From the NCBI RefSeq assembly GCF_023715705.1, contig NZ_JAMBOS010000001.1, positions 62,001-126,000 on the forward strand: 64,000 bases of DNA. The letters run 5' to 3'. Positions within the stretch are counted from its first letter, which is position 1. Every line of letters begins with the position of its first letter. The notes beneath the pieces are model-generated. The model saw only the letters and a list, made by a program, of their open reading frames with translations. It did no database searches and was not told the DNA's origin. The position numbers and the translations under genes were made by a program. This stretch comes from Halalkalibacter oceani. GTDB lineage: Bacteria > Bacillota > Bacilli > Bacillales > Bacillaceae_D. Positions 1 to 8,172 of the stretch are shown here, one piece after another.

Positions 1-138
1 TTAATTGAGGCGCTTTGCCTGTTCATTAACAGCCGGATTGAAATCAAACAGGAAATGTCGAGGATTCTTGAGCTGGTGGGAGAGCGGGATTTAACTAAAG
101 AAGGTGTAGAAAAATGGATACAGCCCAAGTATCAGTAG
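1..138 (+). CDS. C-terminal end of an unidentified protein (truncated by window edge)
   Basis: An open frame runs from base 1 to the TAG at 136-138 and encodes about 45 residues ending in WIQPKYQ. The peptide is charged and looks helical, with no motif I can assign. The following MFS gene starts inside it (ATG at 114, 25-base overlap), so the two are very likely co-transcribed and translationally coupled. By analogy with other drug-exporter operons the upstream gene could be a local regulator, but that is inference from context only. The start lies outside the window. Confidence 0.55.
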   Translation, partial: LIEALCLFINSRIEIKQEMSRILELVGERDLTKEGVEKWIQPKYQ

Positions 139-1577
139 AAAAGATAAATAGAAAACCATTAGTCATTGTATTGTTAGTCGGTTCGTTTCTAGCAATCTTA
201 AATCAGACATTGCTGACAACAGCTTTGCCTCATTTTATGAACGATCTGCAGATTACAGCGAATACAGGGCAGTGGCTGACGACGATCTTTATGCTCGTCA
301 ATGGGATTATGATCCCAATCACGGCCTTTTTAATTGAAAAATATACGACGAGAAAGTTATTTTTGACGTCGATGTTCCTGTTTGCGTTAGGAACGCTGGT
401 GTGCGCGCTTGCTCCGACTTTCTCCTTTTTAATGGTCGGGAGAATTCTCCAGGCCGCCGGAGCGGGGATTATGATGCCTTTAATGCAAACCGTATTTTTG
501 CTGATCTTTCCAGTTGAAAAAAGAGGGGCTGCTATGGGGATGGTCGGTCTTGTCATTTCTTTTGCCCCGGCCCTCGGACCGACGCTTTCAGGCTGGCTCG
601 TTGAACATTATCACTGGTCAAGTCTCTTCTGGGTTGTATTGCCGGTTATCGTCATTGATATGATCGCCGCCTATTTTGTATTGCGAAATGTGACGACACT
701 TCACAATCCGAAGGTCGATATGCTTTCAATCATTTTGTCGACTTTCGGATTTGGCGGTCTGCTGTTTGGGTTCAGCTATGCCGGGGCACACGGCTGGATG
801 AGTGCATCCGTTATTCTGCCAACGGTTGTGGGAGTCATTTCACTTGTCTGGTTTATTTTCAGACAGCTGAAGCTGGAACAGCCAATCCTGGAGTTTCGTG
901 TATTTAAATACAAGGTTTTTACGTTGACGACCGTTATCGGCATGGTTGTCTTTATGTCGCTGATTGGCGGCTCGACGATTCTGCCGATTTATATGCAGGA
1001 TATGCATCATTTCACGGCTTTGGATACGGGGCTGATGCTATTGCCTGGAGCGGTCTTAATGGGGCTGATGTCGCCAATTACCGGAAGGATCTTTGATAAG
1101 ATCGGAGCAAGGGCACTGTCGATTGGCGGCTTGGCGGTTATTTTTGTGACGACGGCTTTATTTACCAACTTAACAGCGACGACGAGCTTTGCCTATCTAT
1201 CCATTATTTACGCGCTGCGGATGGTCGGACTGGCCATGGTCATGATGCCTGTCACAACAGCGGGAATTAATGTTTTGCCACGGAGACTGATTCCGCATGG
1301 TACAGCTATGAATAATACGATGCGGCAAATTGCCGGGGCGATCGGAACGGCGATTTTGATTACGATTATGACGATGTCGGCGTTGGATCCGCAAGTGACT
1401 GGCGATGTCGACATGGCAATGATCCACGGTGTCAATGTCTCCTTTATGGCGGCAACTGTGCTGTCGCTTATCGGTTTAATTCTTGCCTTCTTCATCAAAA
1501 AACAAGACGAAGAACAGCCAAAAGAGGAGCCGGTGCAAGTGAAAAGCCAAAAAAAACGTCCGGTTCCGGAAGGATAA
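114..1577 (+). CDS. DHA2-family (EmrB/QacA type) MFS drug exporter
   Basis: A 487-residue integral membrane protein with about 14 hydrophobic segments, the usual size for the 14-TM proton-coupled drug antiporters (EmrB, QacA, LmrB). Visible family signatures are the LNQTLLTTALP stretch in TM1, GQWLTTIFMLV before TM2, a loop 2-3 carrying KYTTRK in the motif A position, GRILQAAGAG (motif B region) and GLVISFAPALGPTLSGW (motif C, typical of antiporters). The C-terminus is a charged cytoplasmic tail. AAGGTG about 8 bases upstream supports the ATG at 114, inside the preceding frame. A hairpin terminator follows. The substrate cannot be read from the sequence; the closest known relatives export lincosamides, antiseptics or dyes. 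A broken paralogue lies at 27017-28443. Confidence 0.9.
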   Translation: MDTAQVSVEKINRKPLVIVLLVGSFLAILNQTLLTTALPHFMNDLQITANTGQWLTTIFMLVNGIMIPITAFLIEKYTTRKLFLTSMFLFALGTLVCALAPTFSFLMVGRILQAAGAGIMMPLMQTVFLLIFPVEKRGAAMGMVGLVISFAPALGPTLSGWLVEHYHWSSLFWVVLPVIVIDMIAAYFVLRNVTTLHNPKVDMLSIILSTFGFGGLLFGFSYAGAHGWMSASVILPTVVGVISLVWFIFRQLKLEQPILEFRVFKYKVFTLTTVIGMVVFMSLIGGSTILPIYMQDMHHFTALDTGLMLLPGAVLMGLMSPITGRIFDKIGARALSIGGLAVIFVTTALFTNLTATTSFAYLSIIYALRMVGLAMVMMPVTTAGINVLPRRLIPHGTAMNNTMRQIAGAIGTAILITIMTMSALDPQVTGDVDMAMIHGVNVSFMAATVLSLIGLILAFFIKKQDEEQPKEEPVQVKSQKKRPVPEG

Positions 1578-1606
1578 AGAGCAAGGAAACAATTGTGGTC
1601 ATTTCG

Positions 1607-1654
1607 GGGGTTGTACCAAAGGGAAAATCAACCTTTTGGCGCAGCCTCTTTTTT
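1607..1654 (+). terminator. Hairpin terminator after the MFS gene (family A hairpin)
   Basis: The inner arms CCAAAGGG and ACCTTTTGG, flanked by GGTTG / CAGCC, form a stem followed by a run of T. It belongs to a dispersed hairpin family in this window that shares the AAAAGGT / ACCTTTT core. Confidence 0.7.
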
Positions 1655-1747
1655 AGGTTGTTAGGACGAGTTTTGGATAGAGAGTTTAAAAACAGCTAAA
1701 AAAGAGGTAGTATAGAATATAGTTTGAATTTGTGGAGGGAGGATCAT

Positions 1748-2548
1748 ATGAAAAAGCCACTGATCGTAATAATAGGGATTATCAGCTTGTTTGTTGGACA
1801 AGCTTGTGATCAGCAGCAATCCACGACCGATCAAGATTCCCCGATGCTCTCCTCTCATACTGAGCAAGCAGAGGGTAATGAAGCAGGGGAAGCCTCTGCG
1901 GGACCGGACTCCGAGCAGAACGAGGAGCCGGGAATCGAGGTAGTAACCGATCCGCAAAGTGTGGCAGTACTTGTTAATGAGGAATATGCATTAATGGATG
2001 GCTATGAACCGGACGACCTGGTTTATCCTGATATCCCATTTATCTTTGAAGAGAAAGTGGAAAAACGCTTAATGCGGCAGGAAGCAGCGGACGCTGTTGA
2101 GCAATTGTTCGCCGCCGCAAAAGACGATGGCATGACCTTGCTTGGTGTCTCGGCTTACCGCTCGTATCAAACGCAAAAGAGCCTGTTTGATTATTATGTT
2201 GCTCAAGACGGGGAGGAGCTCGCGCGTACATACAGCGCTGTGCCCGGAACAAGCGAACATCAAACCGGTTTGGCGATTGACGTCGTCGGAGAGGATTTAA
2301 GCTGCGCAGTGGAAGACTGCTTTGCTGATACAGTTGAAGCAAAATGGCTGGAGGAGAACGCTGCCGACTACGGTTTTATCATCCGCTATATGGAAGGGAA
2401 AGAGGAATTGACGGGCTTCAAATATGAACCGTGGCATTTGCGTTATGTCGGGGTCGAAATGGCGCAGGAAATCACGAAACTCGGCGTCACGCTTGAGGAA
2501 TACATGAATGCCGTTCCTGTATCTGATCAAACGCCAATAGAGAACTAA
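1748..2548 (+). CDS. D-alanyl-D-alanine carboxypeptidase, VanY/DdlY-like lipoprotein
   Basis: A 266-residue exported zinc peptidase predicted to trim the terminal D-Ala of peptidoglycan stem peptides. Residues 1-20 form a lipoprotein signal with lipobox VGQAC (Cys20). An acidic linker follows to about residue 75, then a VanY (M15B) domain. Zinc-site motifs are visible: SEHQTGLAIDV (His and Asp ligands) and EPWHLRYVG (catalytic Glu-x-x-His region). The start was placed at ATG 1748 because GGAGGGAGGATC lies directly upstream; an upstream TTG at 1724 would put the binding site inside the gene. It sits alone after a terminator. VanY homologues are common housekeeping enzymes in bacilli, so no glycopeptide resistance should be inferred. 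Confidence 0.9.
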   Translation: MKKPLIVIIGIISLFVGQACDQQQSTTDQDSPMLSSHTEQAEGNEAGEASAGPDSEQNEEPGIEVVTDPQSVAVLVNEEYALMDGYEPDDLVYPDIPFIFEEKVEKRLMRQEAADAVEQLFAAAKDDGMTLLGVSAYRSYQTQKSLFDYYVAQDGEELARTYSAVPGTSEHQTGLAIDVVGEDLSCAVEDCFADTVEAKWLEENAADYGFIIRYMEGKEELTGFKYEPWHLRYVGVEMAQEITKLGVTLEEYMNAVPVSDQTPIEN

Positions 2549-2587
2549 ATATCAAATCTGGTTTTGTATTGAAGGAAGGAGTTTACG

Positions 2588-2827
2588 ATGGGAAACATTC
2601 AAGTAAAGCAAACATTTCTTGAGCTTGAATTCGATCATAATGAATCGACCAATTTTTCTTCAATCCTGGCCGAGACGATTTTATATGAACGCGAATATGC
2701 GAATGATCAGGTTCTCGTCCATCAAGTTTTACCTCTGTCCAGTATGGATCAGGAACACAGAAAGGTTTTAGTGATTCTTAATATAACCAGGGATCTAAAT
2801 AATTTGGGTGAAAAAATTTCTTATTAG
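2588..2827 (+). CDS. Conserved-looking small hypothetical protein (79 aa)
   Basis: It has a strong ribosome binding site (GAAGGAAGGAG, 7 bases before the ATG) and sits 39 bases after the VanY gene, probably co-transcribed with it. The protein is soluble and acidic, with no signal peptide or membrane segment and no motif I recognise. A strong hairpin terminator follows directly after the stop. I see no basis for a functional call. Confidence 0.6.
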   Translation: MGNIQVKQTFLELEFDHNESTNFSSILAETILYEREYANDQVLVHQVLPLSSMDQEHRKVLVILNITRDLNNLGEKISY

Positions 2828-2828
2828 A

Positions 2829-2872
2829 GAGGCTGGACAAAAGGTTGTTTTTTTAACCTTTTGCCCGGCCTC
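2829..2872 (+). terminator. Family A hairpin terminator
   Basis: GAGGCTGGACAAAAGGTT pairs with AACCTTTTGCCCGGCCTC around a T-rich loop. It starts immediately after the stop codon of the 79-aa gene. A second, different hairpin follows at 2905-2939. Confidence 0.75.
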
Positions 2873-2904
2873 CAAGCAATGAGCGGAACCGCCATGATCT
2901 TTTA

Positions 2905-2939
2905 AAGCCCGTTGTGAGTGGGTTTCTCACAACGGGCTT
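2905..2939. repeat. Family B hairpin (AGCCCGTTGTGA palindrome), copy 1
   Basis: AAGCCCGTTGTGAG and CTCACAACGGGCTT form a near-perfect 14-base-pair stem with a short loop. The same palindrome occurs at 46420-46452, again right after a family A hairpin. A half copy occurs at 6977-6990. The tail GCGTG...GC.ATT.CC is also shared by the first two copies. Confidence 0.7.
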
Positions 2940-3003
2940 GTGGCGTGTGAAGCCATTGCCAGTAGGTCCAAAGCTAGTTTTGTCTCAAGCTTTTTTTAAC
3001 CGA

Positions 3004-3186
3004 TTAGTCCTGCAAGGCGTTTAATGTCTGCTGCAACGTATCAGATGTTGTCGAATGATGCTGCCCGTTATGGCGTCCTTTCATCAATCCGTAAGCCGCC
3101 CCAACCCCGATTCCTACTCCGACTAATGAATACATAAGAGCTTGACCGCTCTTCATCTTATGGTTTTTTCTCATTTCAAACATCAT
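3004..3186 (-). CDS. Small membrane protein, YtxH-like (60 aa)
   Basis: A short protein with a single glycine-rich hydrophobic segment (YSLVGVGIGVGAAYGLM) followed by a His/Thr/Ser-rich tail. This layout resembles YtxH/YqxD-type general-stress membrane microproteins, but the similarity is only in architecture. AAGGAG lies upstream of the tandem ATG pair at 3184-3186 and 3181-3183. It is monocistronic and convergent with the hairpins at 2829-2939. Confidence 0.6.
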   Translation of the reverse strand: MMFEMRKNHKMKSGQALMYSLVGVGIGVGAAYGLMKGRHNGQHHSTTSDTLQQTLNALQD

Positions 3187-3378
3187 GACATCAGCTCCTT
3201 CTTACAAGTAAGTAATCAACAGACTACTCTACTCACTAGTTTGTCTGAAATCCGCTTCTTTACACTGGAGGTCCTTACCAATCATGCTTCTGGAAATTAT
3301 TTGGACGTAACGTTTACGCGAAAAGGGACAAAGTAGAAAGGAAGACAACAAGTGAGCTGTAAGGAGCGTGGGTGACGG

Positions 3379-4638
3379 GTGGTCGAAAAAAAGCATAACG
3401 GGATGCTGGTCGTGGCGATTGGCTCCATTCCTTTAATTATGACGTTAGGTAATTCTATGCTTATTCCTATTTTGCCAAAAATGGAAACCGAGCTGAATAT
3501 TTCAGCATTTCAAGCGAGCTTGACGATCACAGTTTTCTCCATCGCCGCTGCCATTTTCATCCCGATTTTCGGGTATTTGTCTGACCGCCTAACACGGAAA
3601 AGGATCATTATTCCGGCTCTGAGCTTGTATGGCATTGGCGGACTGTTGGCGGGTGCGGCTGCGGCGTGGTTTGCCAATCCTTTTATCTGGATTATGGCAG
3701 GCCGCGTTCTGCAAGGAATCGGTGCGGCGGGAACGACGCCAATTGCGATGGCCTTAACCGGCGATCTATTTAAAGGCGGGCAGCAAAGTAAAGTATTAGG
3801 TCTTGTCGAGGCATCAAATGGATTTGGAAAAGTCCTTTCGCCAATTGTTGGGTCGTTATTGGCGCTGCTTGCCTGGTACGGACCGTTTTGGGGCTTCCCT
3901 GTCTTTGTTCTTGTCTCTTTGTTGTTAACGGCGTTCTTTATCAAAGAGAAGAAAAAGAAAAAAGAGCCAATGCCTTTTGGTACATATGTGAAAGGACTTT
4001 TTTCTGTCTTTAAGCATGAAGGACGCTGGCTTTTTACCGCTTATTTAGCAGGAGCAACCTGTCTTCTTACATTGTTCGGGATTTTATTTTATTTATCGGA
4101 CGTGCTGGAGACAACGTATCATATTGATGGCGTGCTAAAAGGATGTATTCTGGCGATTCCTCTTTTATTTATGATGACGACCTCGCTCATTACAGGAAGT
4201 AAAATCGGAAAGCATCTGCCGCGAATGAAGCTCTGCATTATGATTGGCTTCCTGCTGATGACGATTTCATTTTCAACATTGGTGTTTTTTCACAGGCTTG
4301 TGCCGTTTATTGCCATACTTGTGATCAGCAGCGTCGGTACTGGGCTTGTCCTGCCATGCCTTAACAGCCTGATAACCGGCTCGGTCGGGCAGGAAATGCG
4401 CGGGTTTGTTACGTCGTTATACGGCTCGGTCCGTTTTTTAGGAGTGGCGGCGGGTCCGCCTTTGTTTGAAATGTTAATGAACTGGTCACGTACCGGAATG
4501 TTTTTGTTGACGGCGGGGCTGACGCTGCTGCTGGGGCTCCTTTGTTTACTATTCATTCATGTGAAAAAAACAAAGCCAGCAAAGTCAGATGACTCAGCTC
4601 ATACGTTATTTAAAAAATTTCAATTGACGACTGAATAA
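3379..4638 (+). CDS. 12-TM MFS transporter (DHA1-type drug exporter)
   Basis: A 419-residue protein with about 12 hydrophobic segments. The motif A region [12 protein letters not shown] lies between TM2 and TM3, and [14 protein letters not shown] and [12 protein letters not shown] correspond to motifs B and C of drug:H+ antiporters. The GTG start at 3379 is the first possible start after an in-frame TGA at 3373. AAGGAG lies 12 bases upstream, which is longer than usual; the next start would be ATG at residue 9. It is followed after 13 bases by a small conserved-looking gene, so the two probably form an operon. The substrate is unknown. Confidence 0.88.
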   Translation: MVEKKHNGMLVVAIGSIPLIMTLGNSMLIPILPKMETELNISAFQASLTITVFSIAAAIFIPIFGYLSDRLTRKRIIIPALSLYGIGGLLAGAAAAWFANPFIWIMAGRVLQGIGAAGTTPIAMALTGDLFKGGQQSKVLGLVEASNGFGKVLSPIVGSLLALLAWYGPFWGFPVFVLVSLLLTAFFIKEKKKKKEPMPFGTYVKGLFSVFKHEGRWLFTAYLAGATCLLTLFGILFYLSDVLETTYHIDGVLKGCILAIPLLFMMTTSLITGSKIGKHLPRMKLCIMIGFLLMTISFSTLVFFHRLVPFIAILVISSVGTGLVLPCLNSLITGSVGQEMRGFVTSLYGSVRFLGVAAGPPLFEMLMNWSRTGMFLLTAGLTLLLGLLCLLFIHVKKTKPAKSDDSAHTLFKKFQLTTE

Positions 4639-4651
4639 AGGGGGTTATTAC

Positions 4652-4942
4652 ATGCAGCTTTACTTTTCTCCGGAATTTGTGAAAGAGGATGCTCAAGTAT
4701 TGAATGTCGTGACTGATTTAAATAAACCAGTTGGCTATTTGGCGTTTTTACTGGAGCAGGACAAAAAGAAAATGTATGTGTACGGGCAGCTTGCCGAAGA
4801 AGGGGTCAGCGAGGATTTTAAAGATCTGGTCACGCCCTATATTCAAGGGTTGACCAAGTTAAAGCCGGAGCTGGAAGTGATGTCTTACTTGACCGTTGGC
4901 GGAAAACAGCTTGAATTAAAGCCGGACGATAAGGAGGAATAG
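4652..4942 (+). CDS. Small acidic hypothetical protein (96 aa)
   Basis: It has a good ribosome binding site (AAAGGGGG) 7 bases before the ATG and lies 13 bases downstream of the MFS gene. The protein is soluble and acidic, apparently alpha/beta (QLYFSPEFVKED at the N-terminus, KQLELKPDDKEE at the C-terminus), with no recognised catalytic motif. I do not recognise the family. Confidence 0.6.
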   Translation: MQLYFSPEFVKEDAQVLNVVTDLNKPVGYLAFLLEQDKKKMYVYGQLAEEGVSEDFKDLVTPYIQGLTKLKPELEVMSYLTVGGKQLELKPDDKEE

Positions 4943-4999
4943 CACACATCGCTTTTTGGGTGAATATCATACCCTAGTCTTGAGAAGTGGAGGCAGGGT

Positions 5000-6949
5000 A
5001 TGGATATTTTACTGCAATTGTTTGACATTCGGCATCTTTTGATGCTCGTACTCGGTTTATGTCTCGGGATCGCCGTGGGAGCCTTACCTGGCCTGACACC
5101 GACAATGGGAGTGGCTTTAACGATCCCCTTTACTTTTTCACTCGGGGCAACAGATGGCTTGATTCTGCTTGGCGGGATCTATTGCGGCAGCGTGTTTGGT
5201 GGCTCGATTCCGGCCATTCTTTTTAATGTGCCCGGCGCGCCTGCATCGGTGGCGACTACGTTTGATGGCTATCCAATGGCGCAAAAGGGCAAGGCGAGAA
5301 AGGCGTTGGAGCTGGCGACGATTGCTTCCTTTGCCGGCGGTGTGATCGGGATGATCCTGCTCGTATTTTTTGCCCCTGTTTTAACGGAATTTTCTTTAGC
5401 CTTTGGCCCGACGGAAAGCTTCTGGATCGCCCTGTTCGGCATTACGGTCATCGCTGTCATTTCAGAGGGGGGAGCGGCGAAGAATATGCTCGGCGGTTGC
5501 CTGGGCATTGTCCTTTCCTTCGTCGGAATTAGTACTGTGACCGGAACGGCCCGCTTTACCTTTGGAATCGATAGCTTTGTTGGCGGGTTTCATGTTGTCG
5601 CGGTGCTGATCGGCTTATTTGCTATTCCTCAGGCTTTCCGAATGATTGAAGACCTGTCAGAAGGTAATCAAAAAATCAAACGACATAAACAGACAACCGC
5701 TTCGTCTATCCGTCAGTCATTTGGCGATGTGTTAAAGCGGCCGAAAGCAGTGACAATCGGAAGCGGAGTCGGCGCCCTTATCGGAATGCTTCCGGGCGCG
5801 GGTGGCAATGTAGCGAGCGTGCTTGCTTATAATGAGGTGAGGCGTTTTTCCAAACAGAAAAACACGTTTGGAAAAGGCGAAAAGCAGGGGATTATCGCTT
5901 CGGAAAGTGCCAACAATGCGATGGTCGGCGGTTCATTAATTCCGTTACTGACATTGGGTATTCCGGGCTCACCAACAGCCGCGATCTTTCTTGGCGGCTT
6001 GTTAATTCATGGCATTTGGCCGGGGAGAAGCCTGTTTGTCGAACATGCCGATGTGGCGTATACATTTATTTACAGCATGATTCTTGCCCAGTTCTTTTTG
6101 CTCGTTCTCGGCTTATTGTTAGTGACCCATATCGCCAGGCTAACGAGCATCCCGGCCTATTATCTCGCCCCGGCTATTTTGTCATTGTCAATCATCGGAG
6201 CCTTCACAACACAGAATAGCATGTTTGATGTTTATACGGCTGTTGTGCTGGGACTGATGATGTTCGTGTTGCAAAAGTTCCAGTTTTCACCCGCACCGAT
6301 CGCCTTAGGGTTTATCCTTGGCAAAATTGCTGAAGAAGGGCTGCTTCAAGGGATTCAAATCGGCGCGGCTCAAGGCTCTCCCTGGTTGTACTTTTTTAGT
6401 GGAACGTGGAATGCCTTACTTTGCGGCTTTATTTTGGTAACAGTGGGAGTCGCTATCTATCGTGGGCTGAAAAACAAATCCACTCAAGAGGCAGCACGGG
6501 AGGCAAATCAGGGGCGTGACTACTGGGCTATCAGCGGCTGGTTCACAGCGGTTGCTGTGGTGACGGTGTCTCTGGTTCAGCTTAACAGCCTGCCGTTTGA
6601 GCTGCGGGTGTTTCCTCAGCTGACATTTGCTGCGATGCTCGGGTTTCTTTGTTACAAAGCCGTTCAGGTGGTGAAACGTCCAAGAACGAGAAGATCGTTC
6701 GCACTAGATTACTCTGTGGTGATCTGCCTCGCTCTCGTCACCGTTCTTTGTTTTCTGACGAATCTGCTCGGCTTCTATAGCCAAACCTTTTTATTAATGC
6801 TTCTCGTGCCACTTTTCGTTCATCTGCGAAAATGGGAGAAGCTGCGGCCACTCCATTTCTTATTCGTCTCATGCCTGTTCACTGTGGCGCTCTACGCTGT
6901 TTTTACTCTTTTTATTAAAGTGCCTATCCCTGTCATTCCTCAACTGTAA
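5000..6949 (+). CDS. TctA-TctB fusion, tripartite tricarboxylate transporter permease
   Basis: A 649-residue membrane protein. Residues 1 to about 495 are a TctA large permease: GLTPTMGVALTIPFTF, the NVPGAPASVATTFDGYP loop, MLPGAGGNVAS and LLTLGIPGSPTAAIF are the family repeats. From about residue 510 a second block of 4-5 hydrophobic segments matches the small TctB subunit in size and layout, which is normally a separate gene. The cognate TctC binding protein (7114-8079) is encoded convergently rather than in the same operon. The gene has GGAGG 8 bases before the ATG. The expected role is sodium- or proton-driven uptake of a carboxylate; the substrate is unknown. Confidence 0.88.
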   Translation: MDILLQLFDIRHLLMLVLGLCLGIAVGALPGLTPTMGVALTIPFTFSLGATDGLILLGGIYCGSVFGGSIPAILFNVPGAPASVATTFDGYPMAQKGKARKALELATIASFAGGVIGMILLVFFAPVLTEFSLAFGPTESFWIALFGITVIAVISEGGAAKNMLGGCLGIVLSFVGISTVTGTARFTFGIDSFVGGFHVVAVLIGLFAIPQAFRMIEDLSEGNQKIKRHKQTTASSIRQSFGDVLKRPKAVTIGSGVGALIGMLPGAGGNVASVLAYNEVRRFSKQKNTFGKGEKQGIIASESANNAMVGGSLIPLLTLGIPGSPTAAIFLGGLLIHGIWPGRSLFVEHADVAYTFIYSMILAQFFLLVLGLLLVTHIARLTSIPAYYLAPAILSLSIIGAFTTQNSMFDVYTAVVLGLMMFVLQKFQFSPAPIALGFILGKIAEEGLLQGIQIGAAQGSPWLYFFSGTWNALLCGFILVTVGVAIYRGLKNKSTQEAAREANQGRDYWAISGWFTAVAVVTVSLVQLNSLPFELRVFPQLTFAAMLGFLCYKAVQVVKRPRTRRSFALDYSVVICLALVTVLCFLTNLLGFYSQTFLLMLLVPLFVHLRKWEKLRPLHFLFVSCLFTVALYAVFTLFIKVPIPVIPQL

Positions 6950-6976
6950 ATCGGCATGGTTTCGGGACAATGGCAC

Positions 6977-7046
6977 AAGCCCGTTGTGAGGAAGCTGCTG
7001 CACTTTTTCAGCAGCTTTTTCGTAATGAGCTGCGAGTGGGTTTCTC
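6977..7046. repeat. Interrupted family B repeat
   Basis: AAGCCCGTTGTGAG at 6977-6990 and GAGTGGGTTTCTC at 7034-7046 are contiguous (overlapping) in the copy at 2905-2939 but are separated here by about 43 bases. The separating stretch contains the hairpin at 6991-7021. This looks like a family B element split by an inserted terminator-like hairpin. Confidence 0.45.
6991..7021 (+). terminator. Hairpin terminator after the tctAB fusion
   Basis: AAGCTGCTG and CAGCAGCTT form a 9-base-pair stem followed by TTTTTC. It lies in the convergent gap between tctAB and tctC. Confidence 0.65.
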
Positions 7047-7113
7047 GGAACCAAGGCACAACGCACGGAGCCATTACTCTTCTTCGAGTCAGTGGCCTTC
7101 TCCAACGGGTCTT

Positions 7114-8079
7114 CTATTCGATATTGATCCGGTCAATCAGCTCGGTGTACTCAACTGTTCTTTTCTCCATTTCCGAAACAACCTCAGCGCGATCCATAAT
7201 CAGCATGTCGGCCCCGGCTGTTTCCATTTCCTTTAAGAACTGTTCATCCTGCAAAAGCTGCAAAAAAGCTTCCTCCAGCATCGTGATAATCTCAGGCGGT
7301 GTACCTTCCCTGGCGGCGATGCCGCGATCCGTGCTCATCATGACATCAGGAAAGCCCAACTCGTTAAAGGTCGGGATATCGGGGGCGAACGGGTGGCGCT
7401 CTTCTGTCGCGATCGCCAGTGGCAAAACGTCATCACCGAGCCGGTAAATATCCGAGAGATTCCCAGCGACGACGTCGGTATGACCACCTAATAACGATGC
7501 AATCGCGTCAGCGGCTCCCTGAAAGGGGACATCCTCGACATCGATGCCAGCGGCCTGTTCCAACAGCAAAATAGCTAAATGCTGCCCAACGAACTTCCCG
7601 GCGTTGCCGACCGTAATTTGTCCGGGGGCGGCTTCTGCTTTGCTGATCAGGTCGTCAAGGCTGGAAAAGGAGCCGTCGTTTCTTACGGCAAAGACGGTTG
7701 GATCACCGCCCCAGTTCACAAGCGGTTCAAACGTTCCGGCATCGAAGGAAGTCTGGCCAACGAGTGGCTGGGTGATAATATGTGGGAGGTTATAGACAGC
7801 CAACGTATAGCCATCCGGTTGAACGGTCGAAAAATAGTTCCAGCCAACCTGACCGCCTCCGCCTGGTTTATTAACGATGACAAGCTCTTGTCCTAAATAG
7901 TCGTTTGCATATTTGGCCATTATTCGAGCCTGCGTGTCCGTTGCAGCCCCGGGTGAAAAGGAAACAACCAACTGAATGCTCTTAGTTGGAAAATCAGAGG
8001 TCGTTTCTTCTGTACAGCCGGCCGCGAAAAGAAGACCAGCGCAGAAAAAAAGAGACAGGAGTAGCTTGTTCCACGTCAT
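7114..8079 (-). CDS. TctC/Bug-family tricarboxylate-binding lipoprotein
   Basis: A 321-residue extracytoplasmic solute-binding protein. The signal ends in lipobox FAAGC (Cys22), so the mature protein is lipid-anchored. The TctC/Bug fold is indicated by the mature start FPTKSIQLVVSFSPGAATD, the loop NKPGGGGQVG and the segment GHTDVVAGNLSDI. The start was set at ATG 8079, with AAGGAT 8 bases upstream; a GTG lies one codon before. It is convergent with the TctA-TctB permease, its obvious partner. A 23-base near-palindrome just upstream (8094-8116) may be an operator. Confidence 0.88.
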   Translation of the reverse strand: MTWNKLLLSLFFCAGLLFAAGCTEETTSDFPTKSIQLVVSFSPGAATDTQARIMAKYANDYLGQELVIVNKPGGGGQVGWNYFSTVQPDGYTLAVYNLPHIITQPLVGQTSFDAGTFEPLVNWGGDPTVFAVRNDGSFSSLDDLISKAEAAPGQITVGNAGKFVGQHLAILLLEQAAGIDVEDVPFQGAADAIASLLGGHTDVVAGNLSDIYRLGDDVLPLAIATEERHPFAPDIPTFNELGFPDVMMSTDRGIAAREGTPPEIITMLEEAFLQLLQDEQFLKEMETAGADMLIMDRAEVVSEMEKRTVEYTELIDRINIE

Positions 8080-8093
8080 CACTACACATCCTT

Positions 8094-8116
8094 TATCGAT
8101 GATTTCATCATTGATA
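8094..8116. promoter_or_regulatory. Near-palindrome upstream of tctC (possible operator)
   Basis: TATCGATGAT, spacer TTC, then ATCATTGATA: ten-base arms with one mismatch, located 15 bases before the tctC start codon. It could bind a dimeric regulator, but no regulator gene is adjacent. Confidence 0.35.
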
Positions 8117-8172
8117 AGTATGTGTGAGCGCTCTGTTTTACAAGTTGTCTCTTTGTAATTTTGCCGCTGTTG

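Noticed and set aside
1748-2548. Vancomycin-resistance VanY
   Set aside because: There is no vanHAX, vanX or VanRS-type regulator nearby. VanY-like carboxypeptidases are ordinary in bacilli.
3142-3336. 64-codon forward frame opposite the YtxH-like gene
   Set aside because: No ribosome binding site, low-complexity composition, and it overlaps the better supported reverse gene.
6956-7447. 163-codon forward frame overlapping the tctC 3' end
   Set aside because: It is the antisense of tctC, rich in Ser, with no ribosome binding site and no family pattern.
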